Shown piece after piece: positions 20,694-33,434 of a stretch of DNA of 64,000 nucleotides. Every line of letters starts with the position of its first letter. The first letter of the stretch is position 1. This stretch comes from Scenedesmus sp. ARA3 (Eukaryota; Chlorophyta; Chlorophyceae; Sphaeropleales; Scenedesmaceae). Location of the stretch: NCBI GenBank assembly GCA_004335835.1, contig RWJK01001062.1:25962-89961 (forward strand). The letters are read 5' to 3'. The position numbers were made by a program, and so were the translations under genes. The notes beneath the pieces are model-generated. The model saw nothing but the letters and a program-made list of their open reading frames with translations. It had not been told where the DNA came from and searched no databases.

Positions 20694-22689
20694 GCAGGCT
20701 GCCGCGCCTATGCAGCTTGGAGGTGCAAGCGGTTGAAGATTACGCGGCAGCCGCAGATCACATGGCGATAATTGTCAACACAGCACGGCTACAGGTGAAA
20801 TCAATGGATTTGCGTGCCGGTGCTGTTACTGTACGCTGTCCTAGCTTGCGGATGTTCTTCATATTGTGCGTCCCGCAGGCTGGGCATATCACTGTATGGC
20901 TGCAGTTCCATCACCCTGCCAGGATAGCTGCAGCTGCTACCACCGACTGTACATCCATGCTAATACCCTCGTCAGCGCCACCAAGAGCATTCCAACACCC
21001 ATCGCGCTGCCTGCTGCAGCTGCCAGGCCTGTCTACCCTGATCCTAGACATGGAAGGCGTGGGCAACGAGCCATGGGCGGGTCGAGACATCGCCTGGCGG
21101 GCCATTGCGCTTATGCCAAACCTCAGCAAGCTCATAGTGAAGTTCAGGGATCCGGATGATGACGAGTCCTGGATCTACCTGAGTGACCTGTCAGCGCTGC
21201 AGCCACTTGGAGGCAGGCTGCAGCACTTGGAGGTCTGCTGTGGAGCGCTGCACTCTGATGCGCTGCAGAACTTCACGTTTCTAAGCGGCCTTACAGGTAG
21301 GCCAAGTAGAGGGCCAGCTTTGCCGCTGTCATGTGCGCAGGCGCTGCAGCCAATTCAAATTTGCCATCACTTTGTTGACAACAAGACACATGGACCAGCC
21401 GATTGGCGGTAGAGTACAGCAGTACTTGGAGGGCTGTAGTAACACCCAGTGATACACCACTGCAGTGTGGTGTGCGGCAGAGCTTTGAGTTCGCCATCGC
21501 CGTGCGCAGGCGCTGCATTTCTGACGCCGCCGTGCACTATGCAATTCTGACCCCGCCTTGCACTTGCTGCTCATGTGCCGTGTGTCTGGCTGCGGCTGCT
21601 GCCTTGTTTGTTATTGCGCTTTCTGCGGGGCTGACAGCGCTGCACCTGCTCCTGTGCAGCTGGGCAGGCATGACAGCCATCAGCGCGCTCACGCTCCTCT
21701 GCAGCTTGACACTTGATGCGGCCGAGCTCCCGGAGGGTGTGTTGGTGCTGGAGGCAGATGAGGAGCCTGTGAATGCAGCGCTGGCGCAGCTGGCCAGCTT
21801 ACAGGATCTGCTGCTGGTGGCTGTGGATGTTGAGGCGCCCGCTGCGTTCCTTACAGGTGGGCTGCGGGGAGCGTGCCAGAGCACTGCGCAGGGCACTCTG
21901 AGAACGCCTGGGGGTGGCAGTACGACTGATGCAGTACTGATGCAGCACTGATGACAGTGCCCCATCAGCGACCAATCAGTACTGCATCAGCAAATGCACG
22001 TTTTCAGAGTGGGGGCAGTGAAGTGCTGATGCCTGCGGGGAGCGGAGAACCAAGTTGTGTTGCCGACCACACCAGATTTCTTTTGGTGGGCGTGCGTGCG
22101 CTAGTGATGTTTGGAGAGGCTGTTGACCTTGGGATTCCAGATGTGCTCTGGGGGCCTTGCGGGCGTCAGTGATGTCTTCAACTTGAGCTCCTTCATGCCA
22201 GCTCTGCATCGTGCGTGGGCTGTGCAGTTTTGTACGCATGCTTGCCAGTACAGCACTTGCAGAACATGTTACTTTGCTGCGGGTCTGCACTGCATGCTGT
22301 GCGCAGGGCTGTCACGCCTCACGCGGCTTGAGCTGGCCGCCACACAAGATGCAGCTCTTGCAGGAATATCAGCAGCACCTCAGCTGCGGGCTCTGATGCT
22401 GCACTTCCACGGCTTGCGCGCTTACTCGCCTCCTCCCGCAAGCCTCGAAGGCTGCTCTGCAGCAGGCTTGATCAGTTTGACCGCGTTGACCGCGCTGTCG
22501 CAGCTGCATCTGGACCAGGTGGAAGGCAAGGGGTTGGATGAAGAGGAATGGCGGCAGCTGCTGTCTGCGCTGCGCCATGTACGGGAAGTCAGTTTCACCT
22601 GCCGGGCAGGCGAAGCGGAGGCCGCTGCGGCAGCTTGGTGCAGCTTGAAGACGCACAAGCCCGCAGCTGTGATGTTTCAAAGCTTCTGA
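19229..22689 (+). CDS. Leucine-rich-repeat protein
   Basis: The ATG at 19229 (alternative at 19325, MNIEAPSYLINAVEALDEG) opens a segment up to a donor at 19453, followed in phase by 19601-19761. Later LRR-like exons are 20113-20261 (HLQLLGHHFNMPTDELSRLL), about 20699-20793 (LPRLCSLEV), 21026-21296 (LPGLSTLILDMEG), about 21630-21855 (LTALHLLL) and about 22307-22689 (LSRLTRLELA, stop at 22689). Spacing of Leu residues and phrases such as LPNLSKLIVKF-like blocks are typical of LRRs in algal F-box-like or receptor-like proteins; I see no clear F-box. The middle exons (19770-20700) are uncertain because the phase from 19761 to 20113 does not match. A function in protein binding is inferred. Confidence 0.65.
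20669..20692 (+). repeat. CTG run before an LRR-gene acceptor
   Basis: The run is followed by CTGTGCAG and then the exon encoding LPRLCSLEV. It is one of many CTG runs ending at 3' splice sites in this window. Confidence 0.8.
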
Positions 22690-23454
22690 GCTGCAGTTCT
22701 CCAGGATCAAATCATCTGCCTCTTGTGGAAACAGTGGTTTGCTGGAGGGGAGCGGCCGGCATCGTGGAAGTGTCTATGTCAGGTGAGGCAGTGGCAGCGT
22801 GAGCGATGCTATGCAGACACATCAGCTGCAAGCAGGGATGCACTGCAGTGACCTCCATGGTCCCAGCAATGTTGTGCAGGTGTTTTTGACAGCAACCTGC
22901 ACATTTGTTTCCAGCTGCTCTTCCTTTTCGTGGTGGATGCGCGTACATCAGAGCAGCGGCCGCATGCTGCACTTGCAGTGCTGCATGTTGAGCTTTCCGT
23001 AACACCTGTTGCATGGTGGATTGGTCTGGTTTGGGCGAGTTGTCAGTGTATTGTTCTCGTGCACTATGCAGGTCTGCTGCGGCTGCATGAGGCGTGGCTT
23101 CTTCTTGCTGCGTGGGCATCACCCACCCCCTCAGGTTCTGCTGAACCCCAAAGTATCTGCGCCTGTTAGTCAGCAGGTAGGCTGTCTGCGAAGTCGAATC
23201 CCAGTGCACATGCCCTTCTTGCGTTGCGGAGATTATTGGCAGAGTGTTGTCAAACTATGTGATGCACGTAAGGCATCAGCCGAGCTGTGTTGGTTCTTTG
23301 GGTTTTCTTGCCACGCCGTGCAGCAGCTGTCAATGAAGCTGTGGCTGCCTGAGTCAGATCTGCGACTTGCAACAACGCGGATGCTCTGAAGTGCTTATGT
23401 TGACTAATTAGAGCCCTCTCGTGTACTACTGGCTGCGTATCCACGCGAGCAAGC
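22690..23454. other. Intergenic region between the LRR and GNAT genes
   Basis: I see no supported gene, repeat or structural element. It should contain the LRR gene's 3' UTR and the GNAT promoter. Confidence 0.5.
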
Positions 23455-24531
23455 ATGCTCGGTCGCAACCTTGGCAGGCCGTGTGCGGGCACTCGCACGC
23501 AGAGCTCGAGACACCCTCGCATCGCTTTCAATCGCAGAACCGCTGTACGTGTGGATGCGTTCAAGGGGTCAGAAGCCGGGAGGCCTGCTGCAGCAGCAGT
23601 GCAATGTATTGCACCGAGCAACGACCTGCACATGACAGAGCAGGCCATCATCACTTTTGGCCAGGTGAACTTGCAAGTTGTTTGCCTGAAGTTAATTTGA
23701 TCGACATTGCACCGGCTGCATGGAGCTTGATGCCACAGCTGCCGCAACCTACGCATTGTCAGGGCACAGTGCACAGTTGCGCGCATTGCACACATGCGCA
23801 CAGTGCACGCAGCACTGTCACATGCACCTCTTGCACAGCAGTGCATTTGGACATTGCGCCTTCACCTGTTTGGGTGTCATACCTGCTTTAAACTGTCATG
23901 GACAAGCATGCATTGCGGCATGTGCATATCAGCTGCTGCTTGTGCAGAGCCTGCCGCATCCACCATGTGCGGCTTTTTCAGGGAAGCTGCATGATCTGGA
24001 GAATGCTGCAGGCCTTCAGGATGCATCAGCTCCTTCAACAGGGTCTCACCATGTGGCCATGTTGACATAGTTTCGCTTCCTGCATGTTCTGGTGGATGCT
24101 GCAGGCCTTCATAACGCACGAGCTGCACAGGAAGGTGAACAGCAAGCTGGGCTGTGAGCAGGAACTGTTTGCAGGTGGGCTGAGTGCAGCAATGAACTGT
24201 GCCTGCAGCACTTGCATGATTCGGCGCAATGCAACCTGTTATTTGTGCAGATAGCGTTTGTTGGACAGTATTGCGGCGTCTGCTTCTCGGTTGAAGCTGC
24301 TGTCGTGCGGCGCCTGTGCTACAATCTTCAAAGTGTGCTGCTGCCCGCATACAACAGCTCACATTTTTACCAACACAAGTGTGTGTGGTGATTGCGCGGT
24401 GGGTGACTGTGCTGCTGCTGGTCTTGCTGCCACTCGATTGGGTGTTCATGTTCCAGCAGCTTCATGCTGGCACTGCAGCACATGCTTCCACCAACCTGCA
24501 CCTCTGCTGCTGCCGCTGGCGCTTCTCTGCC

Positions 24532-24578
<47 letters not shown>

Positions 24579-25942
24579 AGGAATCAGCCGCCTCATGCTG
24601 GACAGCTTCCCAGATGAGCCTGTGCTGTATGTATCAGAGCAGGGCCCTGCACATGCTGCTGCGGTGCTGCTCAGCAGCAGCCAGGAGGCACAGCTGGTGG
24701 CGCTGCAGCAGCAGCTGGACTTTGGGGTCATCCCAGGCACCCTGCAGATGCTGCAGGTGGGCGCTGTTCGTGGTTCATGGCTGGTTTTGTACATATTCTG
24801 ACTAGCAGGTTTGCGCCGATGCAGTGCATGGTATTGTAGCGTGGTGCATGCGCTGGAGAATGTACCTGTGTTGTTTTAATGGACGCCGCAGCAGTGCTGC
24901 TGAGCAGCAGCCAGGAGGCGCGGCTGGTGGCGTCCATTACAGTAGCAGCTTGACTTTGGGGTCATCTCAGGCAGATGCTGCAGGTGCGAGCTGTGTATCG
25001 TTTTGCAAAGGGCCTGATTTGCAGTGCAGCAGCAGCTGGATTTTGGGATCATCCCGAGAACGGTGCAGATGCTGCAGGTGTGAGATCTTGATGGTGTGGC
25101 AAGATTTGCTGGTTTGTTACAGACAGCAGTGATGATTGTTGAGTAGCAGCTTGGCAGCCATGCGGTGCATGTGATTGTTGTGTATTGCATGCACTGTGCT
25201 GGCACAGCACTGCCAGACGTTGGGTATAGACATCCTCAAGGCTCCATTTCAGTAAAAGTGCCTGCACTGCTGTTGGTCTGCATCCATGCTCGCTCTGCAG
25301 GTCATCCCGCAGAGCCGCCTGCCCATCATGATGTCGGCCTTCCGCTCCCTGCCCTGTTAGCTGACATGGCTGCTGCAATCGATCAATGCTGCATGCGCTC
25401 ACTCTGCAGGCCATCCCGCAGAGCAGCCTGCCCATCATCATGGCTGCATTCCGCTCCCTGTCCTGTTAGCTGGCATGGCTGCTGCAATCGATCAATGCTG
25501 CATGCGCTCACTCTGCGGGCCATCCTGCAGAGCAGCCTGCCCATCATCATGGCTGCATTCCGCTCCCTGCCCTGTTAGCTGGCATGGCTGCTGCAATCAA
25601 TCAATGCTGCATGCGCTCACTCTGCAGGCCATCCCGCAGAGCAGCATGCCCATCATTATGGCTGCCTTTCGCACCCTACACGAAGCCGGCACTGCTGCAA
25701 TGCACTCAGCAGGCCACAGCCACTTCCTCAAGCTCATGCTGCTTGCTGCAAGGCCTGAAGCACAGGGCAATGGTTTAGGCAGTGCGGTTTTAGATGCTGC
25801 GGTGGCAGCAGCAGATGCGCGGCGGCTGCCGCTGTATCTGGAGGCTGCAAATGAGGGGCTGGTGCCGATGTATAAGCGGTATGGGTTTAAGGCGGTGGGG
25901 CGGTTGGACGTGATGACACTGATGGTGCGGGAGCGGCTTTGA
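23455..25942 (+). CDS. GNAT-family N-acetyltransferase, probably plastid-targeted
   Basis: GNAT enzymes transfer acetyl from acetyl-CoA to an amine; the substrate here is unknown. A phase-consistent model is 23455-23664, 24251-24332, 24581-24756 and 25628-25942 (260 aa). The start MLGRNLGRPCAGTRTQ, rich in Arg, Ser and Ala, looks like a plastid transit peptide. The last exon has the acetyl-CoA loop AARPEAQGNGLGSAVLDAA and the C-terminal LEAANEGLVPMYKRYGF, diagnostic of GNATs. The second exon is the least certain; additional exons between 23665 and 24580 are possible. Introns carry partial copies of exons 3 and 4. Confidence 0.82.
24537..24580 (+). repeat. CTG run ending at the GNAT exon-3 acceptor
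   Basis: About 14 CTG units run directly into CAG at 24578-24580, then the exon encoding ISRLMLDSFPDEP. The run occupies the position of a polypyrimidine tract. Confidence 0.9.
24890..25082 (+). repeat. Echoes of GNAT exon 3
   Basis: 24890-24984 repeats LLSSSQEARLVA and the LDFGVI region with a shift, ending CTGCAG then GTGCGAG. 25021-25080 repeats the QQQLDFGIIP and MLQ end before GTGTGAG. Both follow the intact exon (24581-24756). Confidence 0.82.
25295..25640 (+). repeat. 109-bp tandem array ending in the GNAT last exon
   Basis: The motif CATCCCGCAGAG or a variant begins at 25302, 25411, 25520 and 25629, exactly 109 bp apart. Units include CTCACTCTGCAG, about 50 bp of exon (IPQSSLPIIMAAFRSL) and GTTAGCTGGCATGGCTGC. 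Copies 2-4 are almost identical; copy 1 is more diverged. Only the fourth continues into the rest of the acetyltransferase. Confidence 0.95.
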
Positions 25943-26310
25943 TTGAAACAAGCAGTTGTGCTGTGCATATTGCAGTTTTTTTCAAAGGAAATGGTGCTTG
26001 GCTGTGATTGGCCGCTTCACATTGTGCCACTTTGGCATGTGTGCTGTCCATTGTTGCACTGGGTCTTTGCGTCAATCCTAAAATGAGCAGCACACGCGCT
26101 TGTCGTCCATGAACAATTGGAAGATGTTAGAGAAGAGCAGGCCGCTGTAATCGTCCAGCAGGATTACATGGTACTTATCAGCAGCGGGCCTTTTAACGCC
26201 GCAAAACGTAATGAATATTGATGCTACATATCTGTGCATGTCGAAAGATTGCAGCGAAGCTATTCAGCTCGTAATGTTAGCACGTTGACACATCCTCGTA
26301 CACGCGACCG

Positions 26311-26359
26311 GTTCCTTCAAAGGAACTGACGAATTCGTCAGTAACATTGGAAACGTTAC
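26311..26359. promoter_or_regulatory. Three consecutive palindromes upstream of glutathione reductase
   Basis: GTTCCT-TCAA-AGGAAC (26311-26326) abuts the perfect 16-bp palindrome CTGACGAATTCGTCAG (26326-26341). That is followed by GTAAC (26341-26345) pairing with GTTAC (26355-26359). They end 32 bp before the ATG at 26392, so they lie in the promoter or 5' UTR and may bind regulators or fold in RNA. Confidence 0.6.
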
Positions 26360-26391
26360 ACTTCGCTCTGGCCACATATGTGCAATCCTCC

Positions 26392-28296
26392 ATGCAGCAG
26401 CCTCATACTGGATTAATGACCGCAGCAGCGTTGGTGACAAGGCATCGCACTATGCAGCTGCTACACAATCGTACGAGCGCCTGTTGCCCTGCAAAACGGG
26501 CGCAAGCACAGGCAGCACTAACTGCTCCCAGACCAGCCATGAAGAGTGTCATGTCGCATCTGTGCAAGGCTGCAGCAATAGCAGGTGAGCGACTGCTGTG
26601 CACGTCCACCAAACCAGCAGTGAGGCGGCAGCAGCAGCAGCAGCAGTAGCAGCAGCAACAGCAGCAAGGGCAGCAGCAGCAGTACATCGACAATGCATGT
26701 GATGTTCAATTTAGATTGCAGCTGATGAAAGCTCCGTTGCAGCAGCAGAAGGAGCTGTAAGGTTTTTCATTTAGACTGAGAGAGGACCCACATGCAAGCC
26801 ATTGCAGTGCAACTACCCGTTGTCTCGTCCAGAATGAGTGGGGTTCAACTGGCTAGTCTTTCGTATGGTGAAGCCTTTATGGGTTTATGCATGCTGAAAC
26901 TTGATGGCGGTCTGCATCACATACTCACCACATAGCTGTCTTGTCCTGCAGGTTGCACCCGAGGAGCACTGGCACCAACAGCTGTAGCTGCCTGCCTCCG
27001 CTATGCAAGCAGCCGCGGCACATGCAACATCACTACAAGGGCTGCTACCCCAGGAGCCAATGGCAGCAGCAGCAGCAGCAGCTACGAGTATGATGCAGTC
27101 ATCATTGGGGCAGGCAGTGCAGGCGTGCGCGCAGCAAGGACGGCAGCAGAGAAGGGTGAGGTGGCAAAGGGCGGCGCGGACGGCACCTCAGGCAGCTTTC
27201 TGTCAATGCCATCAGCCTAGACAAAGTTTCTTTGCCTTGTGTGCCTGCCTGCATCTGTGCAGGTGCGCGTGTGGCAGTTGTTGAGCTGCCAATGGCTTTC
27301 TTATCATCTGCCGACAAGGGCGGCGTGGGCAGCACCTCAAGCAACGTTGTGTCACACAACTCACCTTGAACCCTATGCCTTTCCTTGCGCTGTGTTATCG
27401 CACTCCTTCACCAACTGCAACAGGTGCGCGCGTGGCAGTTGTCGAGCTGCCTATGGCTTTCTTATCATCTGCCGACAAGGGCGGCGTGGGCGGCACCTGC
27501 GTGCTGCGCGGCTGCGTGCCCAAAAAGCTGCTGCTGTTTGCAACGGAGTTCAAAAGCGAAATCGAATCTGCAAAGGGCTTTGGGTGAGTCTACTACACTG
27601 TGCAAGTGTATTGTGCTGTGTGGCTGTGCTGCGCGGCTGCGTGCTCAAAAAGCTGCTGCTGTTCCCAACAGAGTTCAACACGGAGATTGAGTCTGCAAAG
27701 GGCTTCGGGTGAGTGCTTTTGGTCGGTGCAGTGTCCCAAATAGTGTGCCCAAGAAGCTGCTGCTGTTCGCAACGGGGTTCAAAAGCAACATTGAGTCTGT
27801 TAAGGGCTTTAGGTGGGTGATATGGGTGTAGTTTCTGGGCGACTCGAGGGTGCGCCAGCTGTTGAAGGAGTTACAGGTGCATTGTCTAGGCCAAGAGTCC
27901 ATGCGGGTGGCCACAATCAGTGCCAGGCAATGTGTGTCCCGATAGTGGTGCAGCTGCACTTTCATGGTGCTGTAGACAGTGCTCCATGCACCAGACTGGT
28001 CCCCTCTTTTCACCATGCAACTGCTGCCTACGGCGCCAGAGCTGCCGCATCCTTGATTGCTGCTGCAGCAGCAGCATTTGCCACAAGGCTCGGAGTGGAC
28101 TTCAAGTATGCATGAGCTGAGTTCTCTGCCACCTGTGCTGCTGCTGCTGCTGCTGCAATCGCTGCACTGCTCCAAGTGGACTGATGCCTGTTCGGGCGAG
28201 CTGGACTGGGGTGGCTTCATGGCAATCCTCAGGATTGTCAATGACAAAAAAGCTGGTACTCTGTCCACGTTCTGCTGCTGCTGCTGCTGCTGTTGA

Positions 28297-28332
<36 letters not shown>

Positions 28333-28929
28333 AGGTGGACTGATGCCTCTGCTGGTGAGCTGGACTGGGGCTGCTTCATGGCAGCAGTTCAAATCCTGAC
28401 AAAAAGCTGGTCCCCTTGTGCTTGTTCTGCCGCTGTTGCGCTGCTGCAGGTGGATTGGCGCCTCTGCTGGTGAGCTGGAATGGGGCATGTTCATGGCTTG
28501 TAACTGTTCTTTGGGCACGCAACAGTGCTCCTCTGCCATGTGTACTACTGCTGCTACCGTTGCCGCTGCTGCTGCTGCTCCAGGTGGACTGATGCATCTG
28601 CTGGTGAGCTGGATTGGGGTGGCTTCATGGCTGCCAAGCGTGAGGAGCTGAGCCGCATCAACAAGGGCTACAAGGAGGGCCTGGACAGGTGTGATGCAAG
28701 CGCCATATTTGATTTATGACTCAACATATGACATATATCTGCTGGGCCGCACAGTCTCAGAGCTGAGCCGCATCAACAAGGGCTACAAGGAAGGCCTGGA
28801 CAGGTAGGGGTTGCACATGCAGACACAAAAATGATTCGAGACGACACAACCATGGCCATACTTGGAACAGATACCCAATGCCACAGCTGCTGCCCTGTGC
28901 CTTGACCAAAGATCCCACACCAGCTTGAC

Positions 28930-28961
<32 letters not shown>

Positions 28962-29717
28962 TGCTGCTGTGCTGCTGCAGTGCGGGTGTGGAGCTGCTTG
29001 AAGGCAGGGGCGTGGTGAAGGGGCCGCATGAGGTGGATGTGGACGGCAGGAGCATCACAGTGAGCACAGTGGCAAAGTTAGACACAGGCTTCAGCCCTGC
29101 AGAAGCATTGCGTTGACACAACTGCACTGCCGGCATGGAGTTGGACGGCAGGAGCATCACAGTGAGAGCACAGCTGCTGATGGCCGCTGGGTTACGCAAG
29201 CTCCAGACTGCAGGCATTCGTCTCGGCTTCGGCTGAGAGCTGAGCTTTTTGATTTCCTGCGGCCAAATGCTTTGTACAAAGCAGTTTCCATTATTTGACT
29301 CCTACTGCTGTTCGGCGCACACTACAGTTTCAAGGACTTTTAATGCCTGGAGGACTTGCAGCAGGGCCTTGCAGCACGTGGAAACACCTCAGAAAAGGTT
29401 TTCACCCCCTGCTGCCTCTGCCGCTGCTGTGGCTGCTCCTGCTTCTGCTGCTGCTGCTGTGCAGACGTGCAACATTGTGATTGCTACTGGCGGCCAGCCT
29501 AGCCACATCCCCATCCCAGGGGCGGAACACGCCATCATCAGCGACCAGGTGGGAGCATTCAGAATGTCTGCATCCTTATAAAAAGCTTTTGCACTGCATC
29601 TGTGGCGTCTAGCGCTGTTCTGATCAGCCACATCCCCATCCCAGGAGCAGAGCACGCCATAATCAGCGACCAGGTAATGCATATATGTAGTGCTGCAGCA
29701 GCAGCGGTCGCGGTGCT

Positions 29718-29756
<39 letters not shown>

Positions 29757-32700
29757 GCCGTCTTGGTGGGCTGCCCACCTGCTGAATGTTTGTTATCAGG
29801 AGCTGTGGGCACTGCTGCACATCGTGACGGCAGCCCGCTAACGGTTAGCGGCGGCAGCATTGCTTGACACGGTGTGCTTTATGGCTGCTTTGTGCCGCAG
29901 GTTTTGGTTCTAGAGGCGCTGGCCAAGGCGTTGACGCTGGTTGGAGGCGGCTAAACAGGCATGGCATTTGCCTGCATGTTTGCAGGGTGGCAAACACTGT
30001 ACTGTGCTTTATGTGTTGTTTGCAGGTGCTGGAGCTGGAAGCGCTTTCAACAGCAACCACCTGATTGGGTGCGGCTACATAGGCATGTATTTTGCAACAG
30101 CGTTTGCGTGCTGCACGCCAGGGCCTGACAAATTGTGTACCATTGCAACTTTGTGCCACAGGTTTTGGAGCTGGAAGCGCTGCCCAAGGTCGTGACGCTG
30201 ATCGGGGGCGGCTATATAGGAATGGAGTTTGCAGGCATGTTTGCGCGGCTGGGCTGCGAGGTGCATGTTGTGGCACGCCAGAGCCTGCCCCTGGCTCCAC
30301 GCTTTGACAAAGAGGTGCGGCATACACTGCAACGATCCACCGTGGTTGAACCACGATTATTACTGTTGTGGTTTGCGGGCGCCAAACGCTGCCGTTGCTG
30401 GCGCCACGGGTAGACAAAGGCCACGGCTCGCCAAGCAACAGGCGCTGCTGAATGTGTGTGCAGTTTGCATGCAGCAGTGCACCGCCTCTGCAGGCATCCA
30501 CATGCGCTCATCACATGTGTGAGTGCTGACAACGTCACCTTCCTGCTTGCTACTTCTGCACAGCTGCAGGTTTGTGAGTTCGAATAAAGAATTCTTTATG
30601 GAGCAGTGCACCGCCTCAGCAGGCATCCACATGCACACAAAATTCACTTCACATGCGACAATGTACCCTGGGTACAGTGTGTAGCACGGAATACTGTAAT
30701 TGCTGCTGCGCAGGTGTGTGAGTCCTTCAAGCAGCAGTGCACCGCCTCAGCAGGCATCCGCATGCAGACAACTATGACTTCACAGGCAACAGTGTGTACA
30801 ATTCGTGCAACTGCTGCTGCGCAGGTGTGTGAGTTCTTTATGGAGCAGTGCACCGCCTCAGCAGGCATCCACATGCACATGAACTGCAACCCCACCGACA
30901 TCATCCGAGAGGCTGACGGCTCCCTCACAGTCAAGCTGGCGCCAGCAGAGAAGAAAGACGGCAGCAGCAGCAGCAGCAGCAGCAGTGGGTGTGGGGAGAT
31001 CCGAGGCAATGAACAGGTGCTGCTGGCAGTTGGCAGGGCAGCCAAGACAAAAGGGCTGGGACTGGAGGAGGTGGGGGTGGAGATGGGTGAGTGCTGCTTG
31101 TTGAAAGTAACAATAGTAACATATGTTGGTAACAGTGTTAGTAACATATGGCAATATGGACATCAGGCAGGGCAGGCAAGACAAAAGGGCTGGGGTTTGA
31201 GGAGGTCGGGGTGGAGACGGGTGAGTAACACTTTTCAGTAGTAAAACAAATATGTTAGTAGCAGTGTTAGTAACAGATGAGGGTGCGTCACTTGGCGGTT
31301 AGCAATGTTACGTCACGCATTGCACTCACACCAGTCATTACATCACTTCATCAATCTTGCTTTGATTCTTGTTGGCGGAAGGTTGCAAGGTAGTTGTTGG
31401 CCTGATGCACCTGGAATGTCATTCACGCCGCCTGTTCTGCACTGCTGCAGGCCCCAAGGGCAGCGTCAAGGTCGATGCACACTCCCGCACCAACATAATC
31501 AAAATATGTCACCAACACCCTCAAACCCCGCATCTGCACTTCCTCTTTTGCACTGCTGCAGGCCCCAAGGGCAGCGTCAAGGTCGATGCACACTCCCGCA
31601 CCAACGTGCCCAGCATCTGGGCAGTCGGCGATGTCACGTCGCGCATCGCCCTCACACCAGTTGCAAAGATGGAAGGGCAGGCAGTCGGCCTGAGCATTGC
31701 CACAGGACAGGAAGTGACTCCGAGCTATGAGGCCGTGCCCAGTGCCTGCTTCAGCTGGCCCTACGTTGCTACAGTGGTGAGTGGGGCGACTGCATGGCGT
31801 GGAGTGTGCAACCGGGTGTGGGGTGCACCATGCATGTAGAAAGGCCAGGCGGTCTGTACATGGTTGGCCTGAACATTGCTACAGGGCAGGTGGCACCGAG
31901 CTATGAGGCTGTGCTTAGTGCATGCTTCAGCTGGCCCTAGGTTGCCGTTGTGGTGAGTGTCGCAATCTGCAGTGTGCAGGCCAGTTGGTGGGATGTGCAG
32001 ATCTAGACTTCGATGCAACAGCATGCGAGCGTGTGTATGTCAATCCACGCTGCGTGCACATGAAAGCCTGCTGTGTGCACATTATACAGGCAATGTATGA
32101 TGCCCATCACGTCATGTTTGCATTGTACTGCAGGGCCTCACTGAGGAAGAGGCCGCCAGCAAGGGCCTTGTTTTCAAAATCAGCCACACCTTCACTGCAC
32201 TACCCAGACATGATCATGAATGCTTTGATGCGTTGCAATGCAGGGCCTCACTGAGAGCAGGCTTTTCAGGTGTACTCCCATACCTTCAGCCACCTTCAAT
32301 CTGTTGCGAGCACATATCAGCATTGTACCCATAAGTCATGTTGGATTGCGCTGCAGGGCCTTACTGAGGAGGAAGCTGCCAAGAAAGGCCTCACCTTTAA
32401 AGTCTCCACCCACACCTTCAGCCCACTGCGCGCACATATCCATACTTTTGCTTGGATTGCGCTGCAGGGCCTCACTGAAGAAGAAGCCGCCAAGAAACGC
32501 CTTTCTTTCGAAGTCTCCACCCACACCTTCAACCCACTGCCCGCATATCCACATGTTTCTGCTTATTATTATTGCGCTGCAGGGCCTCACTGAAGAAGAA
32601 GCCGCCAAGAAAGGCCTCTCTTTCGAAGTGTACTCCCACACCTTCAGCCCGCTGCGAGCTCACCTGGCTGCTCGAGCAAGCCCCAACAAGCCGCTGCAGC

Positions 32701-33403
32701 GCTGCTTTGTGAAGATGCTGACGGAACCAGGGGCAGGCAAGCTGCTAGGGCTGCATATGGTGGGAGAGGAGGCGCCAGAGATCATCCAGGTGATAAGATG
32801 TTGCAAATGAACACAGACGGTGTGTTGTGGCATAAGCTGCCAGTTTGGTCTTGTTGTTGTGGTGGTTTTTTGGTGGCAGCTGCAGCGCTGCTTTGTGAAG
32901 ATGCTGACAGAACCTGAGAATGGCAGGCTGCCGGGGCTGCACATGTTGGGGGAGGAGGCACCAGATCTGATCTCTAGAGATCATCCAGGGATGGAAACGT
33001 TGTTGTGCACATATCAGCAAGGCCACTGGATTGGATACGTCTGGCAGTCACACCATGCAGTACGGCAGCCGCGTGTGCATTGGCTTGCTGAATGAAAAAT
33101 TTGTGTACGCTGCTGCTGCTGCTGCTGCTGCTGCGCTGCTGCAGCGCGAAGCCCTGGCCCTGAAACTGGGCTCCCCAAAGCAGCAGCTGGACAGCCTCCT
33201 GGGCATCCACCATCCCTCTTATTGTGACCTTGCTGATCCTGCTGCTGCTGTTGCTGCTGCTGTTGGCATGCTGCAGGGCTTTGCATTGGCTCTCAAACTC
33301 GGCAGCACCAAGCAGCAGCTAGATAGCCTGGTGGGCATCCACCCCACCTCAGCAGAGGAGGTGTTGGGGCTCAAGGGGCCAGCAAGGAGCTACAGGGACG
33401 GCA

Positions 33404-33434
<31 letters not shown>

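Noticed and set aside
25295..25640. CRISPR-like regular array
   Set aside because: The repeats are head-to-tail copies of exon plus intron with no distinct spacers, in a eukaryotic gene.
26347..26391. Upstream start for glutathione reductase at 26347
   Set aside because: The codon there is TTG; the first ATG in frame is 26392, and the palindrome cluster fits a 5' region.
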